A DNA stretch of 7,651 nucleotides from an uncultured Coriobacteriaceae bacterium (lineage in GTDB: Bacteria; Actinomycetota; Coriobacteriia; Coriobacteriales; Atopobiaceae): assembly GCA_902766805.1 (NCBI GenBank), contig CACXFF010000026.1, positions 1 to 7,651 of the forward strand, read 5' to 3'. Numbering within the stretch: position 1 is the stretch's first letter; each line of letters begins with the position of its first letter. This document shows positions 1 through 5,755 of this stretch, piece after piece. Under the pieces are notes generated by a model. It did not search any database. It was not told the DNA's origin and saw nothing but the letters and a program-made list of their open reading frames with translations. A program made the translations under genes and the position numbers.

Positions 1-1
1 C

Positions 2-73
2 GCGGACAGTCCCGCGGCCGTGGAGGAACTCTTCTATCGCGTGGTCAACCACGACCGGGTGTCGCGCGCGTGA
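2..73 (+). CDS. C-terminal end of an unrecognised protein (5' end outside window)
   Basis: An open frame enters from the left edge and stops at TGA 71-73, giving 23 residues that include VEELFYRVVNHDRV. Nearly every codon ends in G or C, which matches the codon use of the definite genes here and supports this frame over the other two, both of which stay open without that bias. No motif is recognisable in so short a tail, so no function is proposed. It is the only gene here that ends in TGA. A strong hairpin follows about 20 bases downstream, consistent with the end of a transcription unit. Confidence 0.55.
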   Translation, partial: ADSPAAVEELFYRVVNHDRVSRA

Positions 74-94
74 GGCTGGCCCCCGGCGCCGCAC

Positions 95-126
95 GCGCGC
101 GAGCGCCCGGCCCGGCGCTCGTGTGC
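95..126 (+). terminator. Strong GC-rich hairpin after the upstream gene, candidate terminator
   Basis: GAGCGCC (101-107) pairs perfectly with GGCGCTC (114-120) around a six-base loop. The helix continues outward from 100/121 to 95/126 with G-C pairs and two G-U pairs, about 13 pairs in total. It lies 21 bases after the TGA at 71-73 and before the promoter of the next gene. There is no downstream T run, so termination by this element is inferred from position and stem strength only. Confidence 0.4.
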
Positions 127-211
127 TCTCGCTGGCGCCCTTGGGCTTGGGGCGTTTGCGTAGCTTCGCTGATGTGTGGCCGCTGGCTCGGGTACGGCTC
201 GGGATTACGGC

Positions 212-217
212 TAGAAT
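212..217 (+). promoter_or_regulatory. Putative -10 box (TAGAAT) for the phosphatase-aminopeptidase operon
   Basis: TAGAAT differs from the TATAAT consensus at one position and lies 28 bases before the chosen ATG at 246. A transcript starting about 7 bases downstream would have a leader of roughly 20 bases containing the Shine-Dalgarno sequence GAGGAAGGG (232-240). No convincing -35 box is visible 16-18 bases upstream. The same 11-base context GGCTAGAATGG recurs at 2467-2477 ahead of the GH32 gene, which strengthens both calls. Confidence 0.5.
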
Positions 218-245
218 GGCCCTGCAATCTCGAGGAAGGGTGCCC

Positions 246-1040
246 ATGGGCTGGACCGAAAACCTACGCACGGCGTTTCGCCCCGCAGAGCCGCGACGCG
301 GCTTGGCGGACGACGGCCATGTGCTGGAGGTGCCCAGCGCCTACAACCTGCGCGAGCTGGGCGGCTACGAGACGCCCATGGGGCGCACGCGCTACGGGCG
401 CTTCGTGCGCAGCGGGGGCACGCGCACCATCACGGGCGCCGACAAGCGTTGGCTGATGGAGGACTACCACGTGCGGCGCGTGCTCGACCTGCGCGGCACG
501 GGCGAGTCGCCCGCGCTCACCGACTGCTTCGCCCACACGGCCGGCGTCACTTGGCTCAACGTCTCGTTCCTGGACTACGACATGTCTGCGCCGCAGATGC
601 TTCCCGCGCAGGACACGCGCAACTACCTGGTGGGCGGCTACCTGCGCATGCTGTCCAACGCGTCCGCCGTGGCGCGGGCCTTTGCCTTCCTCGCCGCCAC
701 GCGCGCCGACGAGTGCCTGCTGTTCCACTGCGCTGCGGGCATGGACCGCACGGGCATGCTCTCGATGCTCATCCTGGGCCTGTGTGGCGCCGCGCGCGAG
801 ACCATCATCGCCGATTACGCGTATTCGTTCGCCACCCCGCTCGAGGTGGACGAGCTGCTGCGCCGTTGGGAGTCCGACAGGCCCGAGTCCCTGCCGCGGG
901 GCTTAGACGGCCGCGTCGAGGCCATCTCGATCGTCTACGACACGCTCGTCGAGCACCACGGCACGGTGCGCGCCTACCTGCGCTCCTGCGGGGTGGGAGA
1001 GGCCGACATCCACGCCGTGCGCGCCCACCTGTTGGGGTAG
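246..1040 (+). CDS. Tyrosine-protein phosphatase, PtpB-like (Y_phosphatase3 family)
   Basis: A 264-residue protein, probably cytoplasmic since no signal peptide or membrane segment is seen. The order of motifs is that of PtpB-type phosphatases: NLRELGGY (residues 34-41), VLDLR with a following Glu (about 80-87), and the CX5R phosphate-binding loop HCAAGMDRTG with nucleophile Cys162, Asp167 and Arg168. These enzymes use a cysteinyl-phosphate intermediate and, in characterised members such as Mycobacterium tuberculosis PtpB, act on phosphotyrosine and sometimes phosphoserine/threonine or phosphoinositides. The loop Lys found in AGKDRTG of that enzyme is Met166 here. The ATG at 246 is preferred because GAGGAAGGG sits 5 bases upstream; the in-frame ATG at 216 overlaps the -10 box. 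The aminopeptidase gene begins 33 bases after the stop, so the two are probably co-transcribed. The family is confident; the substrate is unknown. Confidence 0.88.
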   Translation: MGWTENLRTAFRPAEPRRGLADDGHVLEVPSAYNLRELGGYETPMGRTRYGRFVRSGGTRTITGADKRWLMEDYHVRRVLDLRGTGESPALTDCFAHTAGVTWLNVSFLDYDMSAPQMLPAQDTRNYLVGGYLRMLSNASAVARAFAFLAATRADECLLFHCAAGMDRTGMLSMLILGLCGAARETIIADYAYSFATPLEVDELLRRWESDRPESLPRGLDGRVEAISIVYDTLVEHHGTVRAYLRSCGVGEADIHAVRAHLLG

Positions 1041-1073
1041 CGGAGCGCGTCGCACGTGAACACAAGGGGGAGT

Positions 1074-2399
1074 ATGGACCAGCAAGCAGTCGCACACGAC
1101 CTGTGTGCCTTCATTCGCACGAGCCCCTCGCAGTTCCAGGTGGTGCAGAGCATCCGCGCGCGCCTGGAACCAGCGGGCTTCGTCTGCGTGGCGGAGCAAG
1201 ACCCTTGGACGGTCGCGCCGGGCAGTGCCCTCATCATCTGCCGCAACGCCTCGTCGGTCGTGGCCGTGCGCGTGGGCGACGAGGTGACGCCGGAGAGCCT
1301 GCGCTTCCAGCTGGTGGCCTGCCATCCCGACTCGCCAAGCTTCAAGCTCAAGGCGCAGCCCGAGATAGCCGGCCCGGGAGGGTACCGCCGCCTCGACGTC
1401 GAGCCCTACGGCGGGATGATCGACTACAGCTGGTTCGACCGTCCGCTCTCGCTGGCGGGGCGCGTGCTCGTGCGCACGGCCTGCGGCATCGAGAGCCGTC
1501 TCTATGCGCCGGACCGCGACCTGTGCGTGATCCCGAGCATGGCCGTGCACCTGCAGCGTGACGTGAACCAGGGCTTCGCCCCGAACCGCGCGCGCGACCT
1601 GATGCCGCTGTGGAGCGCGGGCGCCCTCGGCGAGGGCGGCTTCGTGGCCATGGTGGCAGCCGACTTGGGCGTGGAGGTCGAGGACGTGCTCTCTTGGGAC
1701 CTGTACCTGGCCAATCGCGTGCCTGCCTGCGTGTGGGGCGCCGCCGACGAGTTCGTGAGCGGGCCCAAGCTCGACGACCTGCAGTGCGTGCATGCGGCGC
1801 TGTGCGCGTTCGGCGCGGCACGCAACGAGCGGGCGGTCACGGTCTTTGCCTGTCTGGACAACGAGGAGGTGGGCTCGGGCACGAAGCAGGGTGCGCTGTC
1901 CACGCTGCTCTCCGACGCGCTCGAGCGCCTTGCGACGCAGCTGGGCGCCACGCGCGAGCAGTACCTCCGTGCGCTCGCACGCTCTTTCCTCGTGAGCGCC
2001 GACAACGCCCAGGCGGTGCATCCCGCCCATGACGAGCTCTACGACGCGCACAACCGCTGCGTGCTCAACGGTGGTCCGGTGATCAAGGAGGCTGCCAGCC
2101 AGAAGTACACCACCGACGCTGTGAGCCGTGCGGTCTTCGCCGAGATCTGCGCGCGTGCCGACGTGCCCTGCCAGACCTACGCCAACCGCTCCGACCTGCG
2201 TGGCGGCTCGACCTTGGGCAACCTGTCCAACATGCAGGTGAGCGTGCACGCGGTGGACATCGGCCTGCCGCAGCTCGCGATGCACTCTGCCTGGGAGACG
2301 GCCGGCGCGCTCGACTCGGCCTGGGGCTTGGCCGCCCTGCGTGCCTTCTACGAGGCGGACCTGCGCATCTATGGGGCGGAGCGCGTGGAGCTGGGCTAG
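1074..2399 (+). CDS. apeB: M18 family metallo-aminopeptidase
   Basis: A 441-residue cytoplasmic enzyme, close to the usual 430-residue length of bacterial M18 (aspartyl aminopeptidase type) peptidases, which remove N-terminal residues from peptides using two divalent metal ions. All expected metal and catalytic residues are visible: His84 in CHPDSPSFK, Asp234 in GPKLDDL, Glu264 (general base) and Glu265 in DNEEVGSGT, Asp310 in SADNAQAVHP, and His404 in MHSAWE. The family blocks GYRRLDVEPYGGMIDYSW and NRSDLRGGSTLGN are also present. The start is ATG 1074 with AAGGGGG (1064-1070) just upstream. A GTG at 1056 would add six residues and has no better ribosome site. The gene follows the phosphatase by 33 bases with no terminator between, so it is likely the second gene of that operon, ended by the hairpin at 2400-2433. 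In-window evidence does not say which N-terminal residue is preferred. Confidence 0.93.
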   Translation: MDQQAVAHDLCAFIRTSPSQFQVVQSIRARLEPAGFVCVAEQDPWTVAPGSALIICRNASSVVAVRVGDEVTPESLRFQLVACHPDSPSFKLKAQPEIAGPGGYRRLDVEPYGGMIDYSWFDRPLSLAGRVLVRTACGIESRLYAPDRDLCVIPSMAVHLQRDVNQGFAPNRARDLMPLWSAGALGEGGFVAMVAADLGVEVEDVLSWDLYLANRVPACVWGAADEFVSGPKLDDLQCVHAALCAFGAARNERAVTVFACLDNEEVGSGTKQGALSTLLSDALERLATQLGATREQYLRALARSFLVSADNAQAVHPAHDELYDAHNRCVLNGGPVIKEAASQKYTTDAVSRAVFAEICARADVPCQTYANRSDLRGGSTLGNLSNMQVSVHAVDIGLPQLAMHSAWETAGALDSAWGLAALRAFYEADLRIYGAERVELG

Positions 2400-2433
2400 G
2401 GCGCAGCCGTTCCCCCTGTGGGAAAGCTGCGCT
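2400..2433 (+). terminator. Hairpin at the end of the phosphatase-aminopeptidase operon
   Basis: GCGCAGC (2401-2407) pairs with GCTGCGC (2426-2432), and inside it TTCCC (2410-2414) pairs with GGGAA (2420-2424) around a five-base loop. It starts directly after the TAG stop (2397-2399) and precedes the GH32 promoter. The T run of a classic intrinsic terminator is missing (TCTCC follows), so efficiency is uncertain. Confidence 0.5.
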
Positions 2434-2469
2434 CTCCAAAAGCGTGCGCGCGCCTGACGCACACTTGGC

Positions 2470-2475
2470 TAGAAT
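2470..2475 (+). promoter_or_regulatory. Putative -10 box (TAGAAT) for the GH32 gene
   Basis: TAGAAT within GGCTAGAATGG (2467-2477), identical over 11 bases to the motif ahead of the phosphatase gene. It would give a leader of about 35 bases to the ATG at 2517, carrying GAAAGG (2501-2506). No good -35 hexamer is seen at the expected distance. No clear dyad operator for a sugar repressor was recognised between it and the start codon. Confidence 0.5.
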
Positions 2476-2516
2476 GGGTGAGAACGATATCACCCCAGCC
2501 GAAAGGTGTGTGTCAG

Positions 2517-3953
2517 ATGGCTAACCCGCTCGCCTCAGACCTCGATGCCATGCGCAGACTCTTGGAGTCTCAGGCACATCCAGGCCGCTATGCCCAGCGT
2601 TTCCACGTCGTGCCTCCCGTGGGTTGGCTGAATGACCCCAATGGCCTGTGCCAGCTTGGCGACACCTTCCACGCGTTCTTCCAATATTCCCCGTTCAACG
2701 CCGAGGGCGGCGTCAAGATGTGGGGGCACGTGACGAGCCCCGACCTGGTCACGTGGAGCTACGAGGGCGCTGCGCTCTATCCGGACCAGCCCTTTGACGT
2801 CTCGGGCGTGTACTCGGGCTGCGCGTTCGTCAAGGACGGCACCATGCACGTGTTCTACACGGGCAACGTCAAGCGCGAGGACGACGAGAACTACGATTAC
2901 GTCAACAGCGGGCGTGAGGCCAACACGATCCACGTGGAGACCAAGGACGGGTTCAACTTCGGGCCCAAGAGGGTCGTCATGGACAACTCCGACTATCCGG
3001 CCGACGTCACGGAGCACGTGCGCGACCCCAAGGTCTGGGAGTTCGAGGGCCGCTACTACATGGTGCAAGGCGCGCGCAAGCAGGACGATTCGGGCGAAGT
3101 GCTCATCTTCGTGAGCGACGACCTCGCCCACTGGGAGCTGGTCAACCGCGTGACGAGCTGCACGAGCTTCGGCTACATGTGGGAGTGCCCGGACTATTTC
3201 GAGCTGCCTGATCCCGACCCGCTGCACGATCACAAGCTGCTGCGCGTGCTGTCGGTCTCCCCGCAGGGCCTGCACGGCGGCGACTGGGACCGTCGCAACG
3301 TCTACCAGAGCGGCTATTTCGTGGTGCGCGGCGACATCACCGGCACCTGCTGGCTCAAGCCGTTCGCCCTGTGGGATGCCGGCTTCGACTTCTATGCGCC
3401 GCAGACCTTCGAGACGGCGGGTGGCAAGCGCCGCATCCTCATCGGCTGGATGGGCATGCCCGACGAGCCAGCCTATACCAACCCCACCATCGAGGACGGC
3501 TGGCAGCACTGCTTCACCATCCCGCGCGAGGTCACGGCCCTGCACGGCCGCGTACGCCAGTGGCCGGTGCACGAGCTGGAGTGGCACCGCACGGACGAGC
3601 GCAGCGCCACGGGAGAGCTCACGGCGAGCGACACGCAGACCTTCGACCTGCTCGTGGAGGGCATCGGCGACGAGACCTTCGAGGCGACGATTGGCGGCGG
3701 CCTCAGGCTCAGCTGGGACGGCGACGTCTTCCGCATGGTCTTCACCGACGACAAGGTCGGCGCGGGCCGCGTGCAGCGCTACGAGCACCTCGACGACCTC
3801 ACCAACGTGCGCGTGGTGGGCGACACGAGCTCGGTGGAGGTCTTCGTCAACGACGGCGAGCTCACCTTCTCCACGCGCTACTACCCCGACACGTACAGCC
3901 TGAGCGTCTCCTCGCCGGGCGCCTTGATCCAGCTCTGGGGCTTGGACGTCTAG
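2517..3953 (+). CDS. scrB: GH32 sucrose-6-phosphate hydrolase (beta-fructofuranosidase)
   Basis: A 478-residue protein without a signal peptide, the normal size for a cytoplasmic sucrose-6-phosphate hydrolase, which splits sucrose-6-phosphate (delivered by a PTS transporter) into glucose-6-phosphate and fructose. The catalytic triad of glycoside hydrolase family 32 is present: nucleophile Asp40 in WLNDPNG, transition-state stabiliser Asp170 in RDP, and acid/base Glu223 in WECPDYFEL. Supporting blocks are FQYSPF, WGHVTSPDLVTW, GVYSGCA, DFYAPQTF and RILIGWMGMPDE. The last ~100 residues form the usual beta-sandwich (VEVFVNDGELTFSTRYYP). ATG 2517 is chosen with GAAAGG ten bases upstream; the frame stays open to 2418 but the promoter lies inside that extension. 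No transporter, fructokinase or LacI-type regulator is next to it, so the exact substrate (sucrose-6-phosphate versus sucrose or fructo-oligosaccharides) is inferred. Confidence 0.92.
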   Translation: MANPLASDLDAMRRLLESQAHPGRYAQRFHVVPPVGWLNDPNGLCQLGDTFHAFFQYSPFNAEGGVKMWGHVTSPDLVTWSYEGAALYPDQPFDVSGVYSGCAFVKDGTMHVFYTGNVKREDDENYDYVNSGREANTIHVETKDGFNFGPKRVVMDNSDYPADVTEHVRDPKVWEFEGRYYMVQGARKQDDSGEVLIFVSDDLAHWELVNRVTSCTSFGYMWECPDYFELPDPDPLHDHKLLRVLSVSPQGLHGGDWDRRNVYQSGYFVVRGDITGTCWLKPFALWDAGFDFYAPQTFETAGGKRRILIGWMGMPDEPAYTNPTIEDGWQHCFTIPREVTALHGRVRQWPVHELEWHRTDERSATGELTASDTQTFDLLVEGIGDETFEATIGGGLRLSWDGDVFRMVFTDDKVGAGRVQRYEHLDDLTNVRVVGDTSSVEVFVNDGELTFSTRYYPDTYSLSVSSPGALIQLWGLDV

Positions 3954-3962
3954 CGTACGTCG

Positions 3963-4043
3963 TTGGCACATCTCTCTAAGACGAGTCTGCCACCCTCAGC
4001 CTGTACTTGAGGGTGGCAGACTTGTCTTAGAGAGATGTGCCAA
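3963..4043. repeat. Near-perfect 81-base palindrome: 36-bp stem, 9-base loop
   Basis: The arm 3963-3998 is the reverse complement of 4008-4043 at 35 of 36 positions. The one difference (G3983 opposite T4023) is still a G-U pair in + strand RNA. The loop is GCCTGTACT (3999-4007). It begins 9 bases after the GH32 stop and lies before the terminator of the convergent rubredoxin gene. It may end transcription from the GH32 side, but the stem is much longer than ordinary terminators, there is no T run on either strand after the stem, and its base composition is less GC-rich than its flanks. It could be a miniature insertion or palindrome-associated transposable element, although no target-site duplication was found. 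Confidence 0.9.
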
Positions 4044-4051
4044 ACGGCGCC

Positions 4052-4083
4052 AAAAAACCGGGGCCCGCGCATGCAGGCCCCGG
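4052..4083 (-). terminator. Intrinsic terminator of the rubredoxin gene
   Basis: Read on the minus strand, an 8-bp perfect stem CCGGGGCC / GGCCCCGG (+ positions 4076-4083 and 4058-4065) with a 10-base loop is followed immediately by six T residues (4057 down to 4052). It lies 22 bases after the rubredoxin stop codon. This is the clearest rho-independent terminator in the window. Confidence 0.9.
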
Positions 4084-4105
4084 CGTTTGTACACGTCTGA
4101 TCAGG

Positions 4106-4243
4106 CTACTCCGCCATCTCGAACATGTCCTTGCCAACTCCACAGGTGGGGCAGGTCCAGTCATCGGGCAGGTCCTCGAACGGAGTGCCTTCGACCTCTT
4201 CGTCGTATTCGTAGCCGCAGACGGTGCAAACGTACTTTGCCAT
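4106..4243 (-). CDS. Rubredoxin, short 45-residue form
   Basis: A 45-residue iron protein carrying one Fe(Cys)4 centre for one-electron transfer in the cytoplasm. The two metal knuckles are plain: CTVCGY with Cys6 and Cys9, and CPTCG with Cys31 and Cys34. The conserved FEDLPDDW segment precedes the second knuckle. Most rubredoxins have 52-54 residues; here the loop after YEYD, normally containing a Gly- and Pro-rich stretch ending in PGT, is about seven residues shorter, as in the 45-residue Desulfovibrio desulfuricans type. The ATG has GGGAGG six bases upstream on the minus strand. It is monocistronic, divergent from phosphofructokinase and convergent with GH32, with a clear terminator. The partner is unknown; typical roles are with rubrerythrin, superoxide reductase or flavodiiron proteins in oxygen defence, but none is encoded nearby. 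Confidence 0.95.
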   Translation of the reverse strand: MAKYVCTVCGYEYDEEVEGTPFEDLPDDWTCPTCGVGKDMFEMAE

Positions 4244-4540
4244 GCTGGGCCTCCCTTCTCGTGCGCTTCTTCCCCGCGCGCCCCGTGTCGCCGACGATTG
4301 CGAGCGCTGGACGGCGGGCTGTACGGGTCAGAGTATACCGAGCCCGTGCACGCGCCGCGTCCGTGCTCTGGCGAACGGCTGCGCCAGCGGGCGCGACGGT
4401 CTGTGCGCGGGCGGCCGCGGCAGGCGCTGACTTCGTGCGGGTGCGGGCTTGCGTCCGTTCGCAGATGTTAACGTGGCCAAGCTGGAAACACGTGTCAAAC
4501 TATGCCCCGTATGCAAGCCCACGGATGGGGGAGGATTCTT
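4244..4540. other. Divergent intergenic region between rubredoxin and phosphofructokinase
   Basis: It holds no convincing gene: open frames crossing it lack ribosome sites and recognisable products. Near the left end is the rubredoxin ribosome site, and at 4332-4337 a minus-strand -10 box. Toward the right end the sequence is less GC-rich and should contain the phosphofructokinase promoter. TGTTAACGT (4466-4474) could be an extended -10 with TTGCGT (4449-4454) 14 bases upstream, but the match is weak. ACACGTGT (4488-4495) is a perfect 8-base palindrome that might be an operator. The ribosome site GGGGGAGGA (4527-4535) precedes the ATG at 4541. Confidence 0.5.
4332..4337 (-). promoter_or_regulatory. 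Putative -10 box (TATACT) for rubredoxin
   Basis: On the minus strand TATACT matches the -10 consensus at five of six bases in otherwise very GC-rich DNA. It would give a leader of about 80 bases before the rubredoxin ATG at 4243. No clear -35 box is visible. Confidence 0.4.
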
Positions 4541-5611
4541 ATGCTTCGAGTTGGTATGCTCACGAGTGGTGGCGACTGCCAGGCGCTCAACGCGGCACTG
4601 CGCGGTGTGGCGAAGACCCTGTACAACGAGCGGGACGACGTGGAGATCTACGGCTTCCTCAACGGTTACCAGGGCATGATTTACGGCAAGTACAAGAAGC
4701 TCCGCCCCAAAGACTTCTCGGGCATCCTCACCCGCGGCGGCACCATGCTCGGCACGAGCCGCACCCCCTTCAAGCTGCTCGACGAGCCCACGCCCGAGGG
4801 CCTCAACAAGGTCGACTCCATGAAGGCCACCTACAAGGAGCTCCAGCTCGACGCGCTGGTCATGGGCGGCGGCAACGGCTCGACCAAGACGGCCAACCGC
4901 CTCTACGAGGAGGGCCTCAACGTCATCGCCCTGCCCAAGACCATCGACAACGACACCTGGGGCACCGACTACACCTTCGGCTTCGACTCCGCCATCGAGA
5001 TCGCGACCAAGTGCATCGACGACATCCACACCACGGCCAGCAGCCACGGCCGCGTCTTCGTCATCGAGATCATGGGCCACAAGGTCGGCTGGATTCCCCT
5101 GTACGCGGGCATCGCGGGCGGCGCGGACGTCATCCTGCTGCCGGAGATCCCGTATGACCTGAACAAGGTCGTCAAGACCATCGAGCGTCGCGACCAAGAG
5201 GACCACCGCTTCACCATCATCGTGGCCGCCGAGGGTGCCATCTCCAAGGAAGACGCTGCCCTGCCCAAGAAGAAGTACAAGAAGAAGATCGCCGGCCGCA
5301 CCATGTCCGTGGCCTATGAGATTGCCGATGACATCTTCCAGGCCACCGGCCGCGAGATCCGCGTGGCGGTGCCGGGCCACACCCAGCGCGGCGGCCAGCC
5401 CTGCGCTCGCGACCGCGTGTTCGCCACGCAGGTGGGCGTCGAGGCCGCGCGCGGCGTGCTCGCCGGCGAGTATGGCTTCATGGTCGCCGACAAGGGCCGC
5501 GAGATCGTGCGCGTGCCCATGTCTGAGGTTGCCGGCAGGCTCAAGTACATTGACCCCAACTGCCAGCTGGTGAACCAGGCCAAGACCTTGGGCATCGTCT
5601 TTGGCGACTAG
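4541..5611 (+). CDS. pfkA: 6-phosphofructokinase, GGNGS/PKTIDND subtype
   Basis: A 356-residue cytoplasmic enzyme phosphorylating fructose-6-phosphate to fructose-1,6-bisphosphate, the committed step of glycolysis. Visible motifs in order: nucleotide-binding SGGDCQALNAALRG (9-22), GGNGS (110-114), PKTIDND (132-138, catalytic base Asp136), the substrate-binding SSHGR and IMGHKVGW blocks, and PGHTQRGG near residue 280. Gly113 occupies the position that is Gly in ATP-dependent enzymes and Asp in pyrophosphate-dependent ones, while Lys133 is the residue seen in pyrophosphate-dependent and other group III enzymes. The Asp of the usual GGDGS is Asn112. From memory, clostridial and coriobacterial relatives share SGGDCQALNA and GGNG, so this looks like a lineage trait. 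ATG 4541 is chosen over 4502 because GGGGGAGGA lies just ahead. A terminator follows at 5638. Phosphofructokinase is certain; the phosphoryl donor (ATP favoured) is an inference. Confidence 0.93.
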   Translation: MLRVGMLTSGGDCQALNAALRGVAKTLYNERDDVEIYGFLNGYQGMIYGKYKKLRPKDFSGILTRGGTMLGTSRTPFKLLDEPTPEGLNKVDSMKATYKELQLDALVMGGGNGSTKTANRLYEEGLNVIALPKTIDNDTWGTDYTFGFDSAIEIATKCIDDIHTTASSHGRVFVIEIMGHKVGWIPLYAGIAGGADVILLPEIPYDLNKVVKTIERRDQEDHRFTIIVAAEGAISKEDAALPKKKYKKKIAGRTMSVAYEIADDIFQATGREIRVAVPGHTQRGGQPCARDRVFATQVGVEAARGVLAGEYGFMVADKGREIVRVPMSEVAGRLKYIDPNCQLVNQAKTLGIVFGD

Positions 5612-5637
5612 CCCCTTTGGCAACGGAGAGTCCCATC

Positions 5638-5667
5638 GGCGCGGTCGTTTCGGCGGCCGCGCCTTTT
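5638..5667 (+). terminator. Terminator of the phosphofructokinase gene
   Basis: GGCGCGG (5638-5644) pairs with CCGCGCC (5657-5663) around a 12-base loop and is followed by TTTT (5664-5667), 26 bases after the stop. An outer pair of arms, TGGCAACG (5618-5625) and CGTTGCCA (5672-5679), is also perfectly complementary and could enclose or compete with the terminator stem. Confidence 0.75.
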
Positions 5668-5695
5668 GGTGCGTTGCCATCTGCCGAGACGGGCA

Positions 5696-5723
5696 TGTGA
5701 CGTGTGAGATGTGAGACGATACT
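5696..5723 (+). promoter_or_regulatory. Promoter region of the transglutaminase-like gene with three 7-bp direct repeats
   Basis: Three head-to-tail heptamers (TGTGACG, TGTGAGA, TGTGAGA; 5696-5716) end two bases before GATACT (5718-5723), a plausible -10 box differing from consensus at two positions. The -35 is uncertain; GTGACG inside the repeats is the best match but spaced only 15 bases away. The start codon is 33 bases after the -10 box. The repeats occupy the place where an activator or repressor would bind. Confidence 0.4.
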
Positions 5724-5755
5724 GGTGTGCTAGGGGAGATGGGGAAGGGGGTCTC

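Noticed and set aside
152..162. GCGTTTGCGTA identical to part of the last array unit (7235-7245)
   Set aside because: It is a single half-site without the opposing CAAACG arm at the right spacing. An isolated 11-base match in GC-rich DNA is not enough to call another array element.
903..2462. A 519-codon minus-strand open frame opposite the aminopeptidase, and a 478-codon one opposite GH32 (2535-3971)
   Set aside because: Both are shadows of genes with complete catalytic motif sets on the + strand and have no recognisable product or credible start.
2418..2516. N-terminal extension of the GH32 protein to an upstream in-frame start
   Set aside because: The extension runs through a hairpin and the putative -10 box and lacks a better ribosome site. 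GH32 hydrolases normally begin about 30-40 residues before WLNDPNG, as with the ATG at 2517.
3955..4051. Target-site duplication flanking the 81-base palindrome
   Set aside because: Left and right flanks were compared with the element ends set at 3963/4043 and at 3965/4041. No direct repeat of convincing length is present.
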